Below, one piece after another: positions 10,099 to 18,939 of a stretch of DNA of 64,000 bases. The position numbers and the translations under genes were made by a program. The DNA is taken from the NCBI RefSeq assembly GCF_026544205.1, contig NZ_JALNUI010000015.1, positions 31,821 through 95,820 of the forward strand, written 5' to 3'. The DNA comes from Curtobacterium sp. GC_Cur_3. GTDB taxonomy: Bacteria > Actinomycetota > Actinomycetes > Actinomycetales > Microbacteriaceae. Position 1 is the stretch's first letter; every line of letters starts with the position of its first letter. The notes beneath the pieces are model-generated. The model did not search any database, was not told where the DNA came from, and saw nothing but the letters and a program-made list of their open reading frames with translations.

Positions 10099-10392
10099 GT
10101 GCACTCCCACACCCCGAGAGCCGCGCACCCCGTGCGCCGCTGGATGCCCGCGGTCCTGACACTCGGCAGCCTCGCGGCAGCGGTGATTGCATGGGCATCG
10201 TCCTGGCCGACGATCGCGGTTGTCCTGCTGCTCGCGACGTCCTGCGTCAGCGCCTTCTCCAGGCCCGTCATCGGCGACACCCCGGTCGCCGGGCCGGCAC
10301 CGTCCGTCGATCCCGGTGACGTGCGGCGTTACCGCGAGGAACACCCGGGAGTGACCATCAGCGACGCCGTCGCAGCCACCACACGCCGGTGA
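10099..10392 (+). CDS. Small two-helix membrane protein
   Basis: 97 residues from a GTG at 10099, preceded by the strong ribosome site AGGAGAGGAG. Two adjacent hydrophobic segments (about residues 17-52) are followed by a hydrophilic tail with DVRRYREEHPG. No family is recognised; actinobacterial genomes carry many such small membrane proteins. It lies alone on the plus strand, 122 bp after the SipW-type gene, and a palindromic repeat follows the stop. Confidence 0.65.
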   Translation: MHSHTPRAAHPVRRWMPAVLTLGSLAAAVIAWASSWPTIAVVLLLATSCVSAFSRPVIGDTPVAGPAPSVDPGDVRRYREEHPGVTISDAVAATTRR

Positions 10393-10434
10393 AGGACGTG
10401 GGCACCGTCGCCGCTCACCGGCGCGACCCGATAC

Positions 10435-10476
10435 GGACTGGAGGCGCGGTACGGGCCCGCCCCGCGCCTCCAGTCC
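10435..10476. repeat. Dispersed palindrome, CTGGAGG-type copy 4
   Basis: Arms GGACTGGAGGCGCGG and CCGCGCCTCCAGTCC enclose TACGGGCCCGCC. It belongs to the second subtype (CTGGAGGC instead of CGGGAGGC) seen also at 21690 and 24319. It sits 43 bp after the small membrane protein's stop, where a terminator is expected. Confidence 0.75.
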
Positions 10477-10585
10477 GTCATCGGTGACCACCCAGAGCCA
10501 AGTCATCCCCGTGGCGGACGCTGGTGCGCGGCCGGCGCCGCTAGCGTGAGTGGGACGCGCCGTAGGCGCACCGAGGGGGCACACC

Positions 10586-10819
10586 GTGATCGAGAACCTG
10601 AGCGGCCTCCACGTGCTGGTCATCCTGGTCTTCCTCGCGCTGGAGGTCCTCGCGCTGGTGCAGGTCTGGCGCGATCGCCGTCGCAGCAACCTCGTCAAGG
10701 TGCTCTGGACGGTGGCCATCGTCGCGCTCCCCGTCATCGGCCTGCTCGGATGGGCCGTCAACTGGGTGCTCGGACGCGCAGCCGACCGCCTGAACCGACC
10801 CGCCGGACCGGCCGCCTAG
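10586..10819 (+). CDS. PLD-nuclease N-terminal domain (PLDNc) membrane protein
   Basis: 77 residues from a GTG at 10586, which lies downstream of GAGGGGG. It has two transmembrane segments with VQVWRDRRRSNLVKVLWT between them, then LPVIGLLGWAVNWVLGR. This is the short PLDNc domain found alone in many actinobacteria, or as the membrane anchor of cardiolipin synthases. Here no catalytic PLD domain follows. Function unknown. Confidence 0.75.
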   Translation: MIENLSGLHVLVILVFLALEVLALVQVWRDRRRSNLVKVLWTVAIVALPVIGLLGWAVNWVLGRAADRLNRPAGPAA

Positions 10820-10843
10820 TCCATCCACGGCGACACGCTCGAC

Positions 10844-11416
10844 ATGCCCGGCACTCGCCGCAGCCTCATCGACGCCGCGCGCGGCCTCACGGGCTCGTTC
10901 TCCAGCCGCAACAACGACTACCGAGGCGCGTGGCTCCCCGGTGTCCTGCTGCAGCGCTTCCTCGACGGAAGTGGTGCAGCCGTCGTGGTCGACCTGGTCC
11001 AGCACAGCGACGGCGATGACCACCTCACGGACACGATCCGGGCGACGTACGGCGAACTGCTCCGTTCGGTCCTCGCGCGGACAGGGCTGGCCGAGGACGT
11101 CGTGGCGACGGCTTCGATCACCATCGACTTCCGACCCCGGGAACCGAACTGGACGCGGGAGGACTGGCTCTCGCCGCGTGCCGTGCTCGACCGACCGACG
11201 TGGTGGTTCGAGGCCATCGTCCGGATCGAGGACGACCGCGGTCACGTCCACACGGCTGCGGACCGCAACTGGTGCTGGCCGGAGACGCGCCGCCTCCCGA
11301 TCGGTCAGTCGACCTCCATGCCGGACGGACGCCTGAGCGGTGGCATCGCCACCACGCTCTCCGACGCCGTGCACCGGCGATTCCGTCAGCTGGCACCGCG
11401 GCGCCTGGGACGCTGA
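10844..11416 (+). CDS. Hypothetical protein
   Basis: 190 residues, soluble, rich in Arg and Asp, with WWFEAIVRIEDD and NWCWPETRRLP as the most distinctive parts. I recognise no family. It starts 24 bp after the PLDNc gene on the same strand and probably shares its transcript. The ATG at 10844 lacks a clear ribosome site, so the start is less certain. Codon composition is native-looking, which favours a real gene. Confidence 0.6.
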   Translation: MPGTRRSLIDAARGLTGSFSSRNNDYRGAWLPGVLLQRFLDGSGAAVVVDLVQHSDGDDHLTDTIRATYGELLRSVLARTGLAEDVVATASITIDFRPREPNWTREDWLSPRAVLDRPTWWFEAIVRIEDDRGHVHTAADRNWCWPETRRLPIGQSTSMPDGRLSGGIATTLSDAVHRRFRQLAPRRLGR

Positions 11417-11440
11417 CCGACCCCGCAAACGCACCGCAGG

Positions 11441-11971
11441 TCAGCGCGCCGCGAGCCCCCGCAGCACCAGCTCCACCAACCCCCGCGCCTCCACCGCCCA
11501 CTCCGGACGGTCGGTCGCGGACCCGATGCCGTGCAGCGCGACGAGCACGGCGCCCGGAGTCGCGTCTGCGCGGATCGCACCCTCGGCAACGGCAGCCGTC
11601 ATCAGGTCGCCGAGCGTGCGCTCGAGTTCGCTCCCACCCTCGGCCTGAGTCGCTGGATCGACGACCGACGCGAGGGTCCGCGCCAACGCCGCATGCTCGA
11701 CGACGTACTCCACGAACGCGTGCAGGAATCCCTCGAGGCGCTCCCCCGCCGGTCGCGCCGAGTCACGCGCCTCCCCACAGAGCGCCTCGACCTCACCCTG
11801 GTAGACCGCAGCCGCCAACGCCTCCCGCGTCGGGAAGTGCCGGTACAGCGTTCCGACCCCGACACCGGCCCGCGTGGCGAAGTCGTCGAACCGGAGCTGC
11901 TCGTCCTGCTCGAACACGGTCCGAGCCGCCGCGATGATCGCGTCCCGGTTCCGTCGGGCATCGGCGCGCAC
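11441..11971 (-). CDS. TetR family transcriptional regulator
   Basis: 176 residues; the GTG at 11971 follows GGAGG closely and leads directly into RADARRNRDAIIAAARTVFEQ, with the HTH completed by TRAGVGVGTLYRHFPTREAL. It diverges from the reductase-like gene at 12068. The paired GGAGAC-type operators at 12007-12019 and 12034-12046 lie between the two starts, so it is very likely the repressor of both genes. Confidence 0.87.
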   Translation of the reverse strand: MRADARRNRDAIIAAARTVFEQDEQLRFDDFATRAGVGVGTLYRHFPTREALAAAVYQGEVEALCGEARDSARPAGERLEGFLHAFVEYVVEHAALARTLASVVDPATQAEGGSELERTLGDLMTAAVAEGAIRADATPGAVLVALHGIGSATDRPEWAVEARGLVELVLRGLAAR

Positions 11972-11997
11972 TGGTCCTCCTCGATCGGCAGCAGTCG

Positions 11998-12046
11998 TTG
12001 ACAAGTGGAGACAGTCTCCGTATGTTCGCAAGTGGAGACAGCCTCC
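11998..12046 (+). promoter_or_regulatory. Promoter with two repeated TetR-type operators
   Basis: Plus-strand -35 TTGACA (11998-12003), 17-bp spacer and -10 TATGTT (12021-12026). The spacer contains the perfect inverted repeat GGAGACAGTCTCC (12007-12019). A second, near-identical copy GGAGACAGCCTCC lies at 12034-12046, 27 bp away, just past the -10. Repressor binding would block the polymerase directly. Confidence 0.75.
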
Positions 12047-12067
12047 AACTTAGCGGACAGGTGTGCG

Positions 12068-13006
12068 ATGCGGATCCTCATGTTCGGTCGCGGGGTCATC
12101 GCGACCATCTACGGCCAGGCCCTCCAACAGGCAGGCAACGTGGTCGACCACTACGTCCGCCCGGGTCGCGCTGCCGAGTACGGCGACCACGTCCAGTTGG
12201 ACGTCGTCGACGGGCGGCGAGGAGCACTCGGTCGTCGAAGCGCAACCTCCTACCGGGCCGAACTCCGTGAATCGGTCCACCCGGACGACGGCTACGACCT
12301 CGTCGTCCTCAGCGTCGGCCATCACCGACTGCGCGAAGCGGCAGCGTTCCTGGCGCCCCGCATCGGCGACGCGACGGTCGTGGTCCTCGGCAACGTCTGG
12401 GATGAACCGCTCGACGCCGTCGCTCCGATCCCCGCCGAGCAGGTCGTGTTCGGCTTCCCCGGCGCAGGCGGCGGCTTCAGTGACGACGGCGTCCTGCACG
12501 GCGGCGTCCTCCGATCGGTCACCCTGGCAGCGCCGGCACCCGGACCAGACCGGCGCGGACTGGAGGCTCGGCTCGCCTTCCGACAGGCAGGTTTCGCCGT
12601 CCGAGACGAACCGGACATGCGCGGGTGGCTCTGGTTGCACGTCGTGCTCGATGCCGGCATGTTCTCCGCTGCGCTGCAGCACGGCGGGCTCGCGAACATG
12701 ATCGGGAACCGACGCGCACTCGGCGACGCCTTCCTGAGGAGCCGCGAGCTCCTGCCGGTCCTCGAGGCACGAGGCGTCGACCTCGGCCTCCACCGCACGG
12801 CGACGCTCCCCACGCGGTTCCCGAGGCTGACGGGGACGATGCTCGCAGCAGCCACACGCCTCGTCCCGATCGCCCGCGCGAGCCTCGCGGGACACGGTGA
12901 CCCGAACGCCGCAGAACCGCGTGCCGTCATCGAGGACGTCTCCCGCACAGCGCGCGAGCTCGGCATCGTGACACCGCGCCTCCAGCGGGTCGCCGAACGA
13001 CACTGA
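12068..13006 (+). CDS. Ketopantoate reductase (PanE/ApbA)-like protein
   Basis: 312 residues; the ATG at 12068 gives MRILMFGRGVIATIYGQAL, a Rossmann dinucleotide-binding start in which the usual GxGxxG is GRGVIA. Later segments (VVLSVGHHRL, QVVFGFPGAGGG) match 2-dehydropantoate 2-reductase relatives. The tightly regulated, stand-alone setting next to a TetR gene suggests a catabolic or detoxifying role, not pantothenate synthesis. NADPH use is inferred from the fold. Confidence 0.75.
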   Translation: MRILMFGRGVIATIYGQALQQAGNVVDHYVRPGRAAEYGDHVQLDVVDGRRGALGRRSATSYRAELRESVHPDDGYDLVVLSVGHHRLREAAAFLAPRIGDATVVVLGNVWDEPLDAVAPIPAEQVVFGFPGAGGGFSDDGVLHGGVLRSVTLAAPAPGPDRRGLEARLAFRQAGFAVRDEPDMRGWLWLHVVLDAGMFSAALQHGGLANMIGNRRALGDAFLRSRELLPVLEARGVDLGLHRTATLPTRFPRLTGTMLAAATRLVPIARASLAGHGDPNAAEPRAVIEDVSRTARELGIVTPRLQRVAERH

Positions 13007-13077
13007 GCCACACGCGGTCAGGCCGCTGAGGACGATCGCCAGCACCGCGGCTGCCGACGCACTCCTACGACCACGCG

Positions 13078-13806
13078 TCAGCGCTCCGTCAGGCGACCGC
13101 GCAGCCGGGCCCGCAGCTCGGCGTCAGCGCCGATGGTCGCGAACGCGGCGTCGACGTCCGCAGCCACGTCCTCGACGATCGGAGCAGTCGCGGCGATCCA
13201 CTCGTCGACCTCGTCCGTCCCCCAGGTGGCCTGCCGGTCGTTCGGCGCGTGCGCCTTCGCCCCCGCCATGGCCCGGACCGACTCCGCGTAGTCGGCAGCG
13301 ACCACCGCTGGGGCAACGCCCGCGTTGCTGAGCAGGAGCGCACTGATCATGCCCGTCCGGTCCCGGCCAGCGCTGCAGTGCACCAGGAGTCCGTGCGGGG
13401 CATCCGCGATCGCGGTCAACGTCCCGAGCACGAGGTGCGGCAGGATGCGCCAGTTGTGCCGCCAGTACTCGGGCGAGTCCAGGATCGGGAAGCACGTCTT
13501 CCGGAACTCGGGATCGTCCTGGTCCTCGGTCGGCGCGAGCACCACGGGGACAGCATCGAGCACCTCGGGCGCGACGACCGGGTCACCGTCGCGGACGCCG
13601 ACCTCGTGAGCGCACCGGAGATCGACCACCGCTGCGAGGCCCCAGCCGCGGGCGTCCCGCCACCCGGCGTCGGTCAAGAGCTCGCGGCGCGGCCCTCGTG
13701 CCACCCTGCCGAAGCGTGTCGAGCCGGTCGCGGACAGGGGCGTCGGGAGTCCGCCCAGGTCACGGGCGTTCAGGTACCCGTCCCACACGAGCTCTCGCAC
13801 GCACAC
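13078..13806 (-). CDS. Tyrosine-protein phosphatase (PtpB-like)
   Basis: 242 residues. It starts with WDGYLNARDLGGLPT and contains the P-loop HCSAGRDRTG (Cys about 144, Arg about 150), the CX5R signature of protein tyrosine phosphatases of the IphP/PtpB group, which also often hydrolyse phosphoinositides. No signal peptide is visible. Two GTG starts are possible (13806 and 13800), differing by two residues. It diverges from the VanZ gene at 13866. Confidence 0.87.
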   Translation of the reverse strand: MCVRELVWDGYLNARDLGGLPTPLSATGSTRFGRVARGPRRELLTDAGWRDARGWGLAAVVDLRCAHEVGVRDGDPVVAPEVLDAVPVVLAPTEDQDDPEFRKTCFPILDSPEYWRHNWRILPHLVLGTLTAIADAPHGLLVHCSAGRDRTGMISALLLSNAGVAPAVVAADYAESVRAMAGAKAHAPNDRQATWGTDEVDEWIAATAPIVEDVAADVDAAFATIGADAELRARLRGRLTER

Positions 13807-13865
13807 ACCATAGCGACCAGCACAGCGGTGCCGCCGGCCCGCATCAGCGATGGGAGGATCTCCTC

Positions 13866-14381
13866 GTGATCACGACCTTCCTCGTCAACCACGCGACTGC
13901 CGTGAAGGTGCTCTTCTGGGTCGTCCTGGTCGCACTCACGGCCCTGGGGTGGTTCGCACACCGCCGGCAGGCTCGGAAGGCGCTCGTGACGCTCGCCGTC
14001 ATCAGTGCGGTGGCGACGTTCGCGCTGACCATGACCCCGGCGGGCGACGGCGGCAACGGGACCTTCTGCACCGTGCAGTTCTCGGTCCCGTTCCAGGGCA
14101 TCGACACGCTCGCCAACGTCGCACTCCTGTTCCCGGTGACGCTCTTCGCCGCGCTGCGCACGAACCGACCGGTGTGGGTCGTGGCTGCGGCGTCCGGGCT
14201 GTCCGCCGCCATCGAACTCCTCCAGGCGCTGCTGCCGAACCTCGGCAGGGCATGCGACACGAACGACTGGTTCATGAACACGGTCGGCGCCGTGCTCGCC
14301 GGCGTCCTCAGCGCCGGCATCGTCGCCGTCGACCGCAGCCGGCGCACCCGGCAGGCTCACCCGAGCGGATCAACGCCGTAG
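13866..14381 (+). CDS. VanZ family membrane protein
   Basis: 171 residues from the GTG at 13866, preceded by GGGAGGATC. Four hydrophobic segments flank FALTMTPAGDGG, DTLANVALLFPV and ELLQALLPNLGRACDTNDWFMNT; the last is the hallmark E-x2-Q-x-DxxD/N-x3-N pattern of VanZ proteins. VanZ itself gives low-level teicoplanin resistance; the function of the many stand-alone homologues is unknown. Confidence 0.85.
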   Translation: MITTFLVNHATAVKVLFWVVLVALTALGWFAHRRQARKALVTLAVISAVATFALTMTPAGDGGNGTFCTVQFSVPFQGIDTLANVALLFPVTLFAALRTNRPVWVVAAASGLSAAIELLQALLPNLGRACDTNDWFMNTVGAVLAGVLSAGIVAVDRSRRTRQAHPSGSTP

Positions 14382-14415
14382 CTGTGCACCACCGCCCGCA
14401 GCGAGGGGCGGTCGG

Positions 14416-15588
14416 TCAGTCCTCGTGCGCGGCGAGGGTGGACAGCACGAGCTTCGCGATCCGGCGCTGCCCAGTGTCGTTCGGGTGCAGGCCGTCCGTC
14501 GAGTAGATCCCGGTTCCGGAGTAGGTGGCCTTCGGGAAGGTGTCGTCCATGCTCACGTACGCGGCCCCGGCCGCCGCAGCCGCCTTCTTCGTCGCGGAGA
14601 GGTAGCTCGACCAGGGGCTCGACATGTTGTTCGTCATCGCGGGCGCCGGCGTGAACTCGCCGATCACGAGCAGCGAGGGCTTGGTGGGGAGTGCGGCGAG
14701 CGCCTCGAGGAACGCCTGGTACTGCCGGCCGAGCTCCGCGGGCGTGACGTGCTGCGAGTCGTTGCCGCCCAGCGTCACGGTGACCAGGCTCGGCCCGGCG
14801 CGGCGCATCGCCCGCAGGAACCCAGCCTGGTCCTCGGTGAAGGTCGCGATCGTCGCTCCGGAGTGCGCGGAGTCGTACAGCTGGATGCCCTTGTCCCGAT
14901 CGCCGTCGTAGACCGTGAAGCCCTGCAGCGAGAACGGGTTCACCGCGGTGACGGTGACGGTGTGCTCCCCGCGCCGCAGGTCGTCCACCTTCGTGACGGT
15001 CCCCGTGCTGGCCTTCCCATTCGTCGACACCGTCTTCGGTGCGGCGCCGTCGATGCTGTAGGTGAAGTCGCCCGACCCCTCGTAGCGCGTCCACCAGATG
15101 TCGATCCCGGTCCCGGTGAACGGGTAGGTCCGCGAAGCGCCCGCTTGCATGGCGACGGCCCGGTACCCGAGGTCGGGGACGGTCACGTCGTACTGGCTCG
15201 AGCCCGTGCGCGAGGTCGCCCAGTCACCCCAGGTCGAGTCGGGCGCGTAGACGGCGAACTGCGCTGGGAGGTACCCGGCACCCCCGTGGGCCCCCGACGT
15301 CGGGTGACGCTTCCGGAGCTGGTCGAGCGTCAGGTCCATCCAACGCGTGGAACGGGCAGAGGAGCCCTGCCCCTCGGTGATCGAGTCCCCGAGAGCGACC
15401 CACTTGGCGGGAGCACTGGAGCGGTCGGTCACGGCAGCGTTCCACGCGGCGAGGGGCTCGGGCTCGGCGGGCTTCGTCGAGGCGCACCCCGTCGCGACGG
15501 TCGCGACCAGGGCGACGAGCAACCCGGCGACCACACGCGATGCCGTCCGGACTCGTCGGTGTCCTCGTTGCCGTGCTGTGCCGTCCAC
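14416..15588 (-). CDS. SGNH/GDSL-type lipoprotein hydrolase
   Basis: 390 residues from the GTG at 15588, chosen because GGAGG precedes it and the next ~30 residues form an Arg-rich, hydrophobic leader ending in VATVATGC (probable lipobox). The SGNH blocks are present: GDSITEGQG (nucleophile Ser), LGGNDS and DGLHPND (Asp-His). A beta-rich insert of about 100 residues lies between blocks I and III and may bind carbohydrate. Likely a surface esterase or deacetylase acting on a cell-wall or plant polymer; the substrate is unknown. Confidence 0.85.
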   Translation of the reverse strand: MDGTARQRGHRRVRTASRVVAGLLVALVATVATGCASTKPAEPEPLAAWNAAVTDRSSAPAKWVALGDSITEGQGSSARSTRWMDLTLDQLRKRHPTSGAHGGAGYLPAQFAVYAPDSTWGDWATSRTGSSQYDVTVPDLGYRAVAMQAGASRTYPFTGTGIDIWWTRYEGSGDFTYSIDGAAPKTVSTNGKASTGTVTKVDDLRRGEHTVTVTAVNPFSLQGFTVYDGDRDKGIQLYDSAHSGATIATFTEDQAGFLRAMRRAGPSLVTVTLGGNDSQHVTPAELGRQYQAFLEALAALPTKPSLLVIGEFTPAPAMTNNMSSPWSSYLSATKKAAAAAGAAYVSMDDTFPKATYSGTGIYSTDGLHPNDTGQRRIAKLVLSTLAAHED

Positions 15589-15686
15589 GTTGCCTCCGCG
15601 TGCCTTCGGGATGTCGCTCACGACCGAGGTCCTGACGGGGTCAGGGTAACTGCTCGGACCTGGCAGAAGCGGGCAGGACAACGGAC

Positions 15687-15729
15687 GGACGGGAGGCTCG
15701 TGGCGGGCCCCGCCACGAGCCTCCCGTCC
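15687..15729. repeat. Dispersed palindrome, copy 5 (variant core)
   Basis: Arms GGACGGGAGGCTCGTGGCGG and its complement surround a GGGCCCC-like centre, so the core differs from the GGTGCCAGCTGGCACC type but symmetry is kept. It sits 14 bp beyond the stop of the LysR gene at 15743 (minus strand), consistent with its terminator. Confidence 0.75.
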
Positions 15730-15742
15730 GGTGTCCGCCTGC

Positions 15743-16684
15743 TCAGCCGAGCGGCTCGACGCCGTAGCTGGTGACCACCGCCCGCAGCTCGTCCAGGTAC
15801 GCCTGCGCCTGCACGGTGAGGGGGACCGAGGCGTGGGCGATCCACCCGATCTCGATGCGCTCGTCGACGTCGAGCGGGATGGCGACGATCTCGGGGTCCA
15901 GGTCGTCGCTGATGAGCCCGGTCGAGATCGTGTACCCGCCGAGGCCGATCATGAGGTTGAAGATCGTCGCCCGGTCGGAGACGCGGATCTCCCGCTTGCT
16001 CGACATCGTCGACAGGATCTCCTCGGCCAGGTAGAAGGAGTTGTTCGCGCCCTGGTCGAACGTGAGCCGCGGGAGGTCCGCGAGGTCGGCGAGGGTCGCG
16101 CGCTTCCGGGACGCGAGCGGGTTCCGCTTGGCGACGAAGATGTGCGGCTCCGCGATGAACAGCGGGGTGAACACGACGCCGGCGTCCCGCAGCAGCTTCC
16201 CGAGGACCTGCCGGTTGAAGTCGTTGCGGTAGAGGATGCCCACCTCGCTCCGCAGCGTCCGGACGTCCTCGATGATGTCCCAGGTGCGTGTCTCGCGCAG
16301 GGAGAACTCGTACTCGTCCGCGGCCGCTGCTTCGACCATGCGGACGAAGGCCTCCACGGCGAACGAGTAGTGCTGCGCCGACACCCCGAGCAGCCGACGC
16401 GACGGTTGCCCGCCGACGTAGCGCTGTTCGAGGAGGGAGACCTGCTCGACGACCTGTCGGGCGTACCCGAGGAACTCGACGCCGTCGACGGTGAGCACCA
16501 CCCCGCGGGCCGATCGGACGAACAGGGGGCGTCCGATCCGCGTTTCGAGGTCCTTCATCGCCGCGGACAGGGTCGGCTGCGCAACGTAGAGCAGATCGGC
16601 CGCTGCGCTGATCGAGCCCTCCGTCGCGACCTCGATGAAATACCGGAGTTGCTGCAGCGTGATGTCGTTCGAGACCCGAGCCAT
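15743..16684 (-). CDS. LysR-type regulator divergent from mesX-mesD
   Basis: 313 residues. The N-terminal winged HTH reads LQQLRYFIEVATEGSISAAADLL then VAQPTLSAAMKDLETRIGRPLF, followed by a periplasmic-binding-like effector domain. It is transcribed away from mesX, with 72 bp between the starts and a GCTAT-N8-ATAGC palindrome in that gap. LysR regulators usually control their divergent neighbour, so it probably activates the methionine synthase genes in response to a sulfur amino-acid signal. The effector is not known. Confidence 0.87.
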   Translation of the reverse strand: MARVSNDITLQQLRYFIEVATEGSISAAADLLYVAQPTLSAAMKDLETRIGRPLFVRSARGVVLTVDGVEFLGYARQVVEQVSLLEQRYVGGQPSRRLLGVSAQHYSFAVEAFVRMVEAAAADEYEFSLRETRTWDIIEDVRTLRSEVGILYRNDFNRQVLGKLLRDAGVVFTPLFIAEPHIFVAKRNPLASRKRATLADLADLPRLTFDQGANNSFYLAEEILSTMSSKREIRVSDRATIFNLMIGLGGYTISTGLISDDLDPEIVAIPLDVDERIEIGWIAHASVPLTVQAQAYLDELRAVVTSYGVEPLG

Positions 16685-16692
16685 AGGCGGAG

Positions 16693-16710
16693 GCTATACC
16701 AGCGCATAGC
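16693..16710. promoter_or_regulatory. LysR-type operator between regulator and mesX
   Basis: Inverted repeat GCTAT-N8-ATAGC in the 72-bp divergent gap, 9 bp from the LysR start and 47 bp from mesX. Size and symmetry fit a LysR recognition site. Confidence 0.6.
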
Positions 16711-16756
16711 GTTTGGGGATTACCCGATGACCCTCGCCTCCCGTCATGCTCGGGGG

Positions 16757-17740
16757 ATGGCGAATGACCTGACCTTCAGCATCACGCGGACGCGGTTCGA
16801 CGAGGACTACTCCCCCGCGGACAACTCCCGGCTGACCACGAACTTCGCCAACCTTGCGCGCGGTGAGCACCGTCAGCAGAACCTCCGCAGCGCGCTCGGG
16901 ATGATCGACCGGCGCTGCAACGAGCTGGCGTCGGCGGGCGACCCGGCCGGTTCGGCCGGTGATCGCTTCCGGGTCGAGCTCGACATCGTCTCGGTCACCG
17001 CGCACTTCGTCGACCAGGGTTCTGCCGGAGAGTTCCCCTTGCTCGAGATGCTCGACGTCGCGATCCTCGACCAGCACACCGGCGAGCGCCACCAGGGGAT
17101 CCTCGGCAACAACTTCTCCTCGTACCTGCGCGACTACGACTTCGCCGTCCTGCTGCCGTCGCTGTCCTCGGTCCCCGACGACTTCGGTCAGCTCCACGGA
17201 CAGCTCTTCCAGCGCTTCCTGGAGTCCTCCGCGTTCCGCTCGAACTTCAGCGCAGAGCCCGTGGTCTGCATCAGCGTCTCCACGAGCCAGACCTACCGGC
17301 AGACCGAGTACGTCCACCCGGTCCTCGGCGCCGAGTACGAGCACGAGCACTCCTCCCTCACCGACGACTACTTCGGTCGGATGGGGATGCAGGTCCGTTA
17401 CTTCATGCCCGCCGGCGGGAAGGCGCCGCTCGCGTTCTACTCCCGCGGTGACGTGGCGAACGACTACTCGGACCTGCAGCTCATCGGCACGATCAGCACC
17501 ATGGAGACGTTCCAGCAGATCTACCGCCCGGAGATCTACAACGCGATCACGGCCGCTCCGAGCACCTACCGCCCGAGCCTGGCGCACACGGACTTCTCCA
17601 CGCCGCCCGTCTCCTACGACCGCGAGGAACGGAGCCGCCTCGCGATCACCCAGGGCCGGTACACCGAGGAGCACCTCGTGACGCCGCACCGAGCACTCCT
17701 CGAGCGGTGGGCCACCAGCCCCGCCGCGCTCACCCACTGA
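16757..17740 (+). CDS. mesX: MesX (DUF1852), partner of methionine synthase MesD
   Basis: 327 residues; the ATG at 16757 gives MANDLTFSITRTRFDEDY, the conserved family start (an in-frame ATG at 16727 is possible). DUF1852 proteins lie beside MesD-type MetE-like proteins. In published bacterial genetics MesX, probably an oxygenase, is needed with oxygen for MesD to make methionine without folates. The pair here is in the canonical order, 73 bp apart, under the divergent LysR gene. Assignment rests on family recognition plus this context. Confidence 0.85.
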   Translation: MANDLTFSITRTRFDEDYSPADNSRLTTNFANLARGEHRQQNLRSALGMIDRRCNELASAGDPAGSAGDRFRVELDIVSVTAHFVDQGSAGEFPLLEMLDVAILDQHTGERHQGILGNNFSSYLRDYDFAVLLPSLSSVPDDFGQLHGQLFQRFLESSAFRSNFSAEPVVCISVSTSQTYRQTEYVHPVLGAEYEHEHSSLTDDYFGRMGMQVRYFMPAGGKAPLAFYSRGDVANDYSDLQLIGTISTMETFQQIYRPEIYNAITAAPSTYRPSLAHTDFSTPPVSYDREERSRLAITQGRYTEEHLVTPHRALLERWATSPAALTH

Positions 17741-17813
17741 CCCACTGACCGTCCGATCCACTGGCCGTCCGCCCAGCTGACCGCCTGCCCCTGAACGACA
17801 GGAACCACACCGC

Positions 17814-18863
17814 ATGACCACGCTCCTGCCCACCGCGATCGTCGGCAGCCTGCCGAAACCCTCCTGGCTCGCCGAGCCCGAGAAGCTCTGGTCGCCCTGG
17901 CGGCTGGACGGCGCAGCACTGGCCGAGGGCAAGCAGGACGCACTCCGCGCCGCGGTTCACGAGCAGGAGCGCGCCGGCCTCGACATCGTCAGCGACGGCG
18001 AGCAGACCCGGCAGCACTTCGTCACGACGTTCATCGAGCACCTCGACGGCGTCGACCTCGACCGCAAGGAGACCGTCCGGATCCGTGACCGGTACGACGC
18101 CGCCGTCCCGACCGTCGTCGGTGCCGTCAGCCGTCGCCAGCCGGTCTTCGTCGAGGACGCGAAGTTCCTGCGCGCCCAGACCGATCGCCCGATCAAGTGG
18201 GCGCTCCCCGGCCCGATGACGATGATCGACACCCTCTCCGACCAGCACTACAAGAGCCGCGAGAAGCTGGCGTGGGAGTTCGCCACGATCCTCAACGAGG
18301 AAGCCCGGGAGCTGCAGGACGCCGGCGTGGACGTCATCCAGTTCGACGAGCCCGCCTTCACCGTCTTCCACAACGAGGTGCAGGACTGGGGCGTGGCCGC
18401 ACTCGAACGCGCAGCCGAGGGCCTCCGCGTGGAGACGGCCGTGCACATCTGTTACGGCTACGGGATCGAGGCCAACAACAAGTGGAAGGAGACGCTCGGC
18501 GCGGAGTGGCGCCAGTACGAGCAGTCCTTCCCGCTCCTGCAGCAGTCGTCCATCGACATCGTCTCGCTCGAGTGCATCCACTCCCACGTCCCCCTCGATC
18601 TCGTCGAACTCATCCGCGGGAAGAAGGTCATGCTCGGCGCAATCGACGTCGCCACCGAGACCGTGGAGACCCCGGACGAGGTCGCGGAGGTGCTTCGTCG
18701 CGCCCTGGAGTTCGTCGACGCCGACAAGCTCATCCCGAGCTCCAACTGCGGCATGGCTCCCCTGGCGCGAGGTGCCGCCCTGGACAAGCTCGGCGCGCTT
18801 GCGGCAGGAGCGGACATCGTCCGAGCTGAGCTCGCCAAGACCGCCGTGCCGGCAGCACACTGA
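17814..18863 (+). CDS. mesD: MesD folate-independent methionine synthase
   Basis: 349 residues, about half the length of MetE and equal to its catalytic C-terminal half. The beta-barrel motifs are present: IVGSLPKPSWL, SDGEQTRQHF, FDEPAF, VHICYG (a zinc-ligand His and Cys) and SSNCGM (Cys ligand). It lacks the N-terminal folate-binding half, which with adjacent mesX identifies the MesD family. It methylates homocysteine from a donor other than methyl-folate, oxygen- and MesX-dependent in studied bacteria. A hairpin at 18880 follows the stop. Confidence 0.87.
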   Translation: MTTLLPTAIVGSLPKPSWLAEPEKLWSPWRLDGAALAEGKQDALRAAVHEQERAGLDIVSDGEQTRQHFVTTFIEHLDGVDLDRKETVRIRDRYDAAVPTVVGAVSRRQPVFVEDAKFLRAQTDRPIKWALPGPMTMIDTLSDQHYKSREKLAWEFATILNEEARELQDAGVDVIQFDEPAFTVFHNEVQDWGVAALERAAEGLRVETAVHICYGYGIEANNKWKETLGAEWRQYEQSFPLLQQSSIDIVSLECIHSHVPLDLVELIRGKKVMLGAIDVATETVETPDEVAEVLRRALEFVDADKLIPSSNCGMAPLARGAALDKLGALAAGADIVRAELAKTAVPAAH

Positions 18864-18879
18864 CCCCCTGATGATTCAG

Positions 18880-18898
18880 GACCGCTCGCCTCGCGGTC
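18880..18898 (+). terminator. Short hairpin after mesD
   Basis: GACCGC-N7-GCGGTC, 16 bp beyond the mesD stop. The stem is short and no U-run follows, so this is a weak terminator call. Confidence 0.35.
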
Positions 18899-18939
18899 AC
18901 TGACACAAGCGCGTCAGACGAGGGGCGTTGACTACGCCC

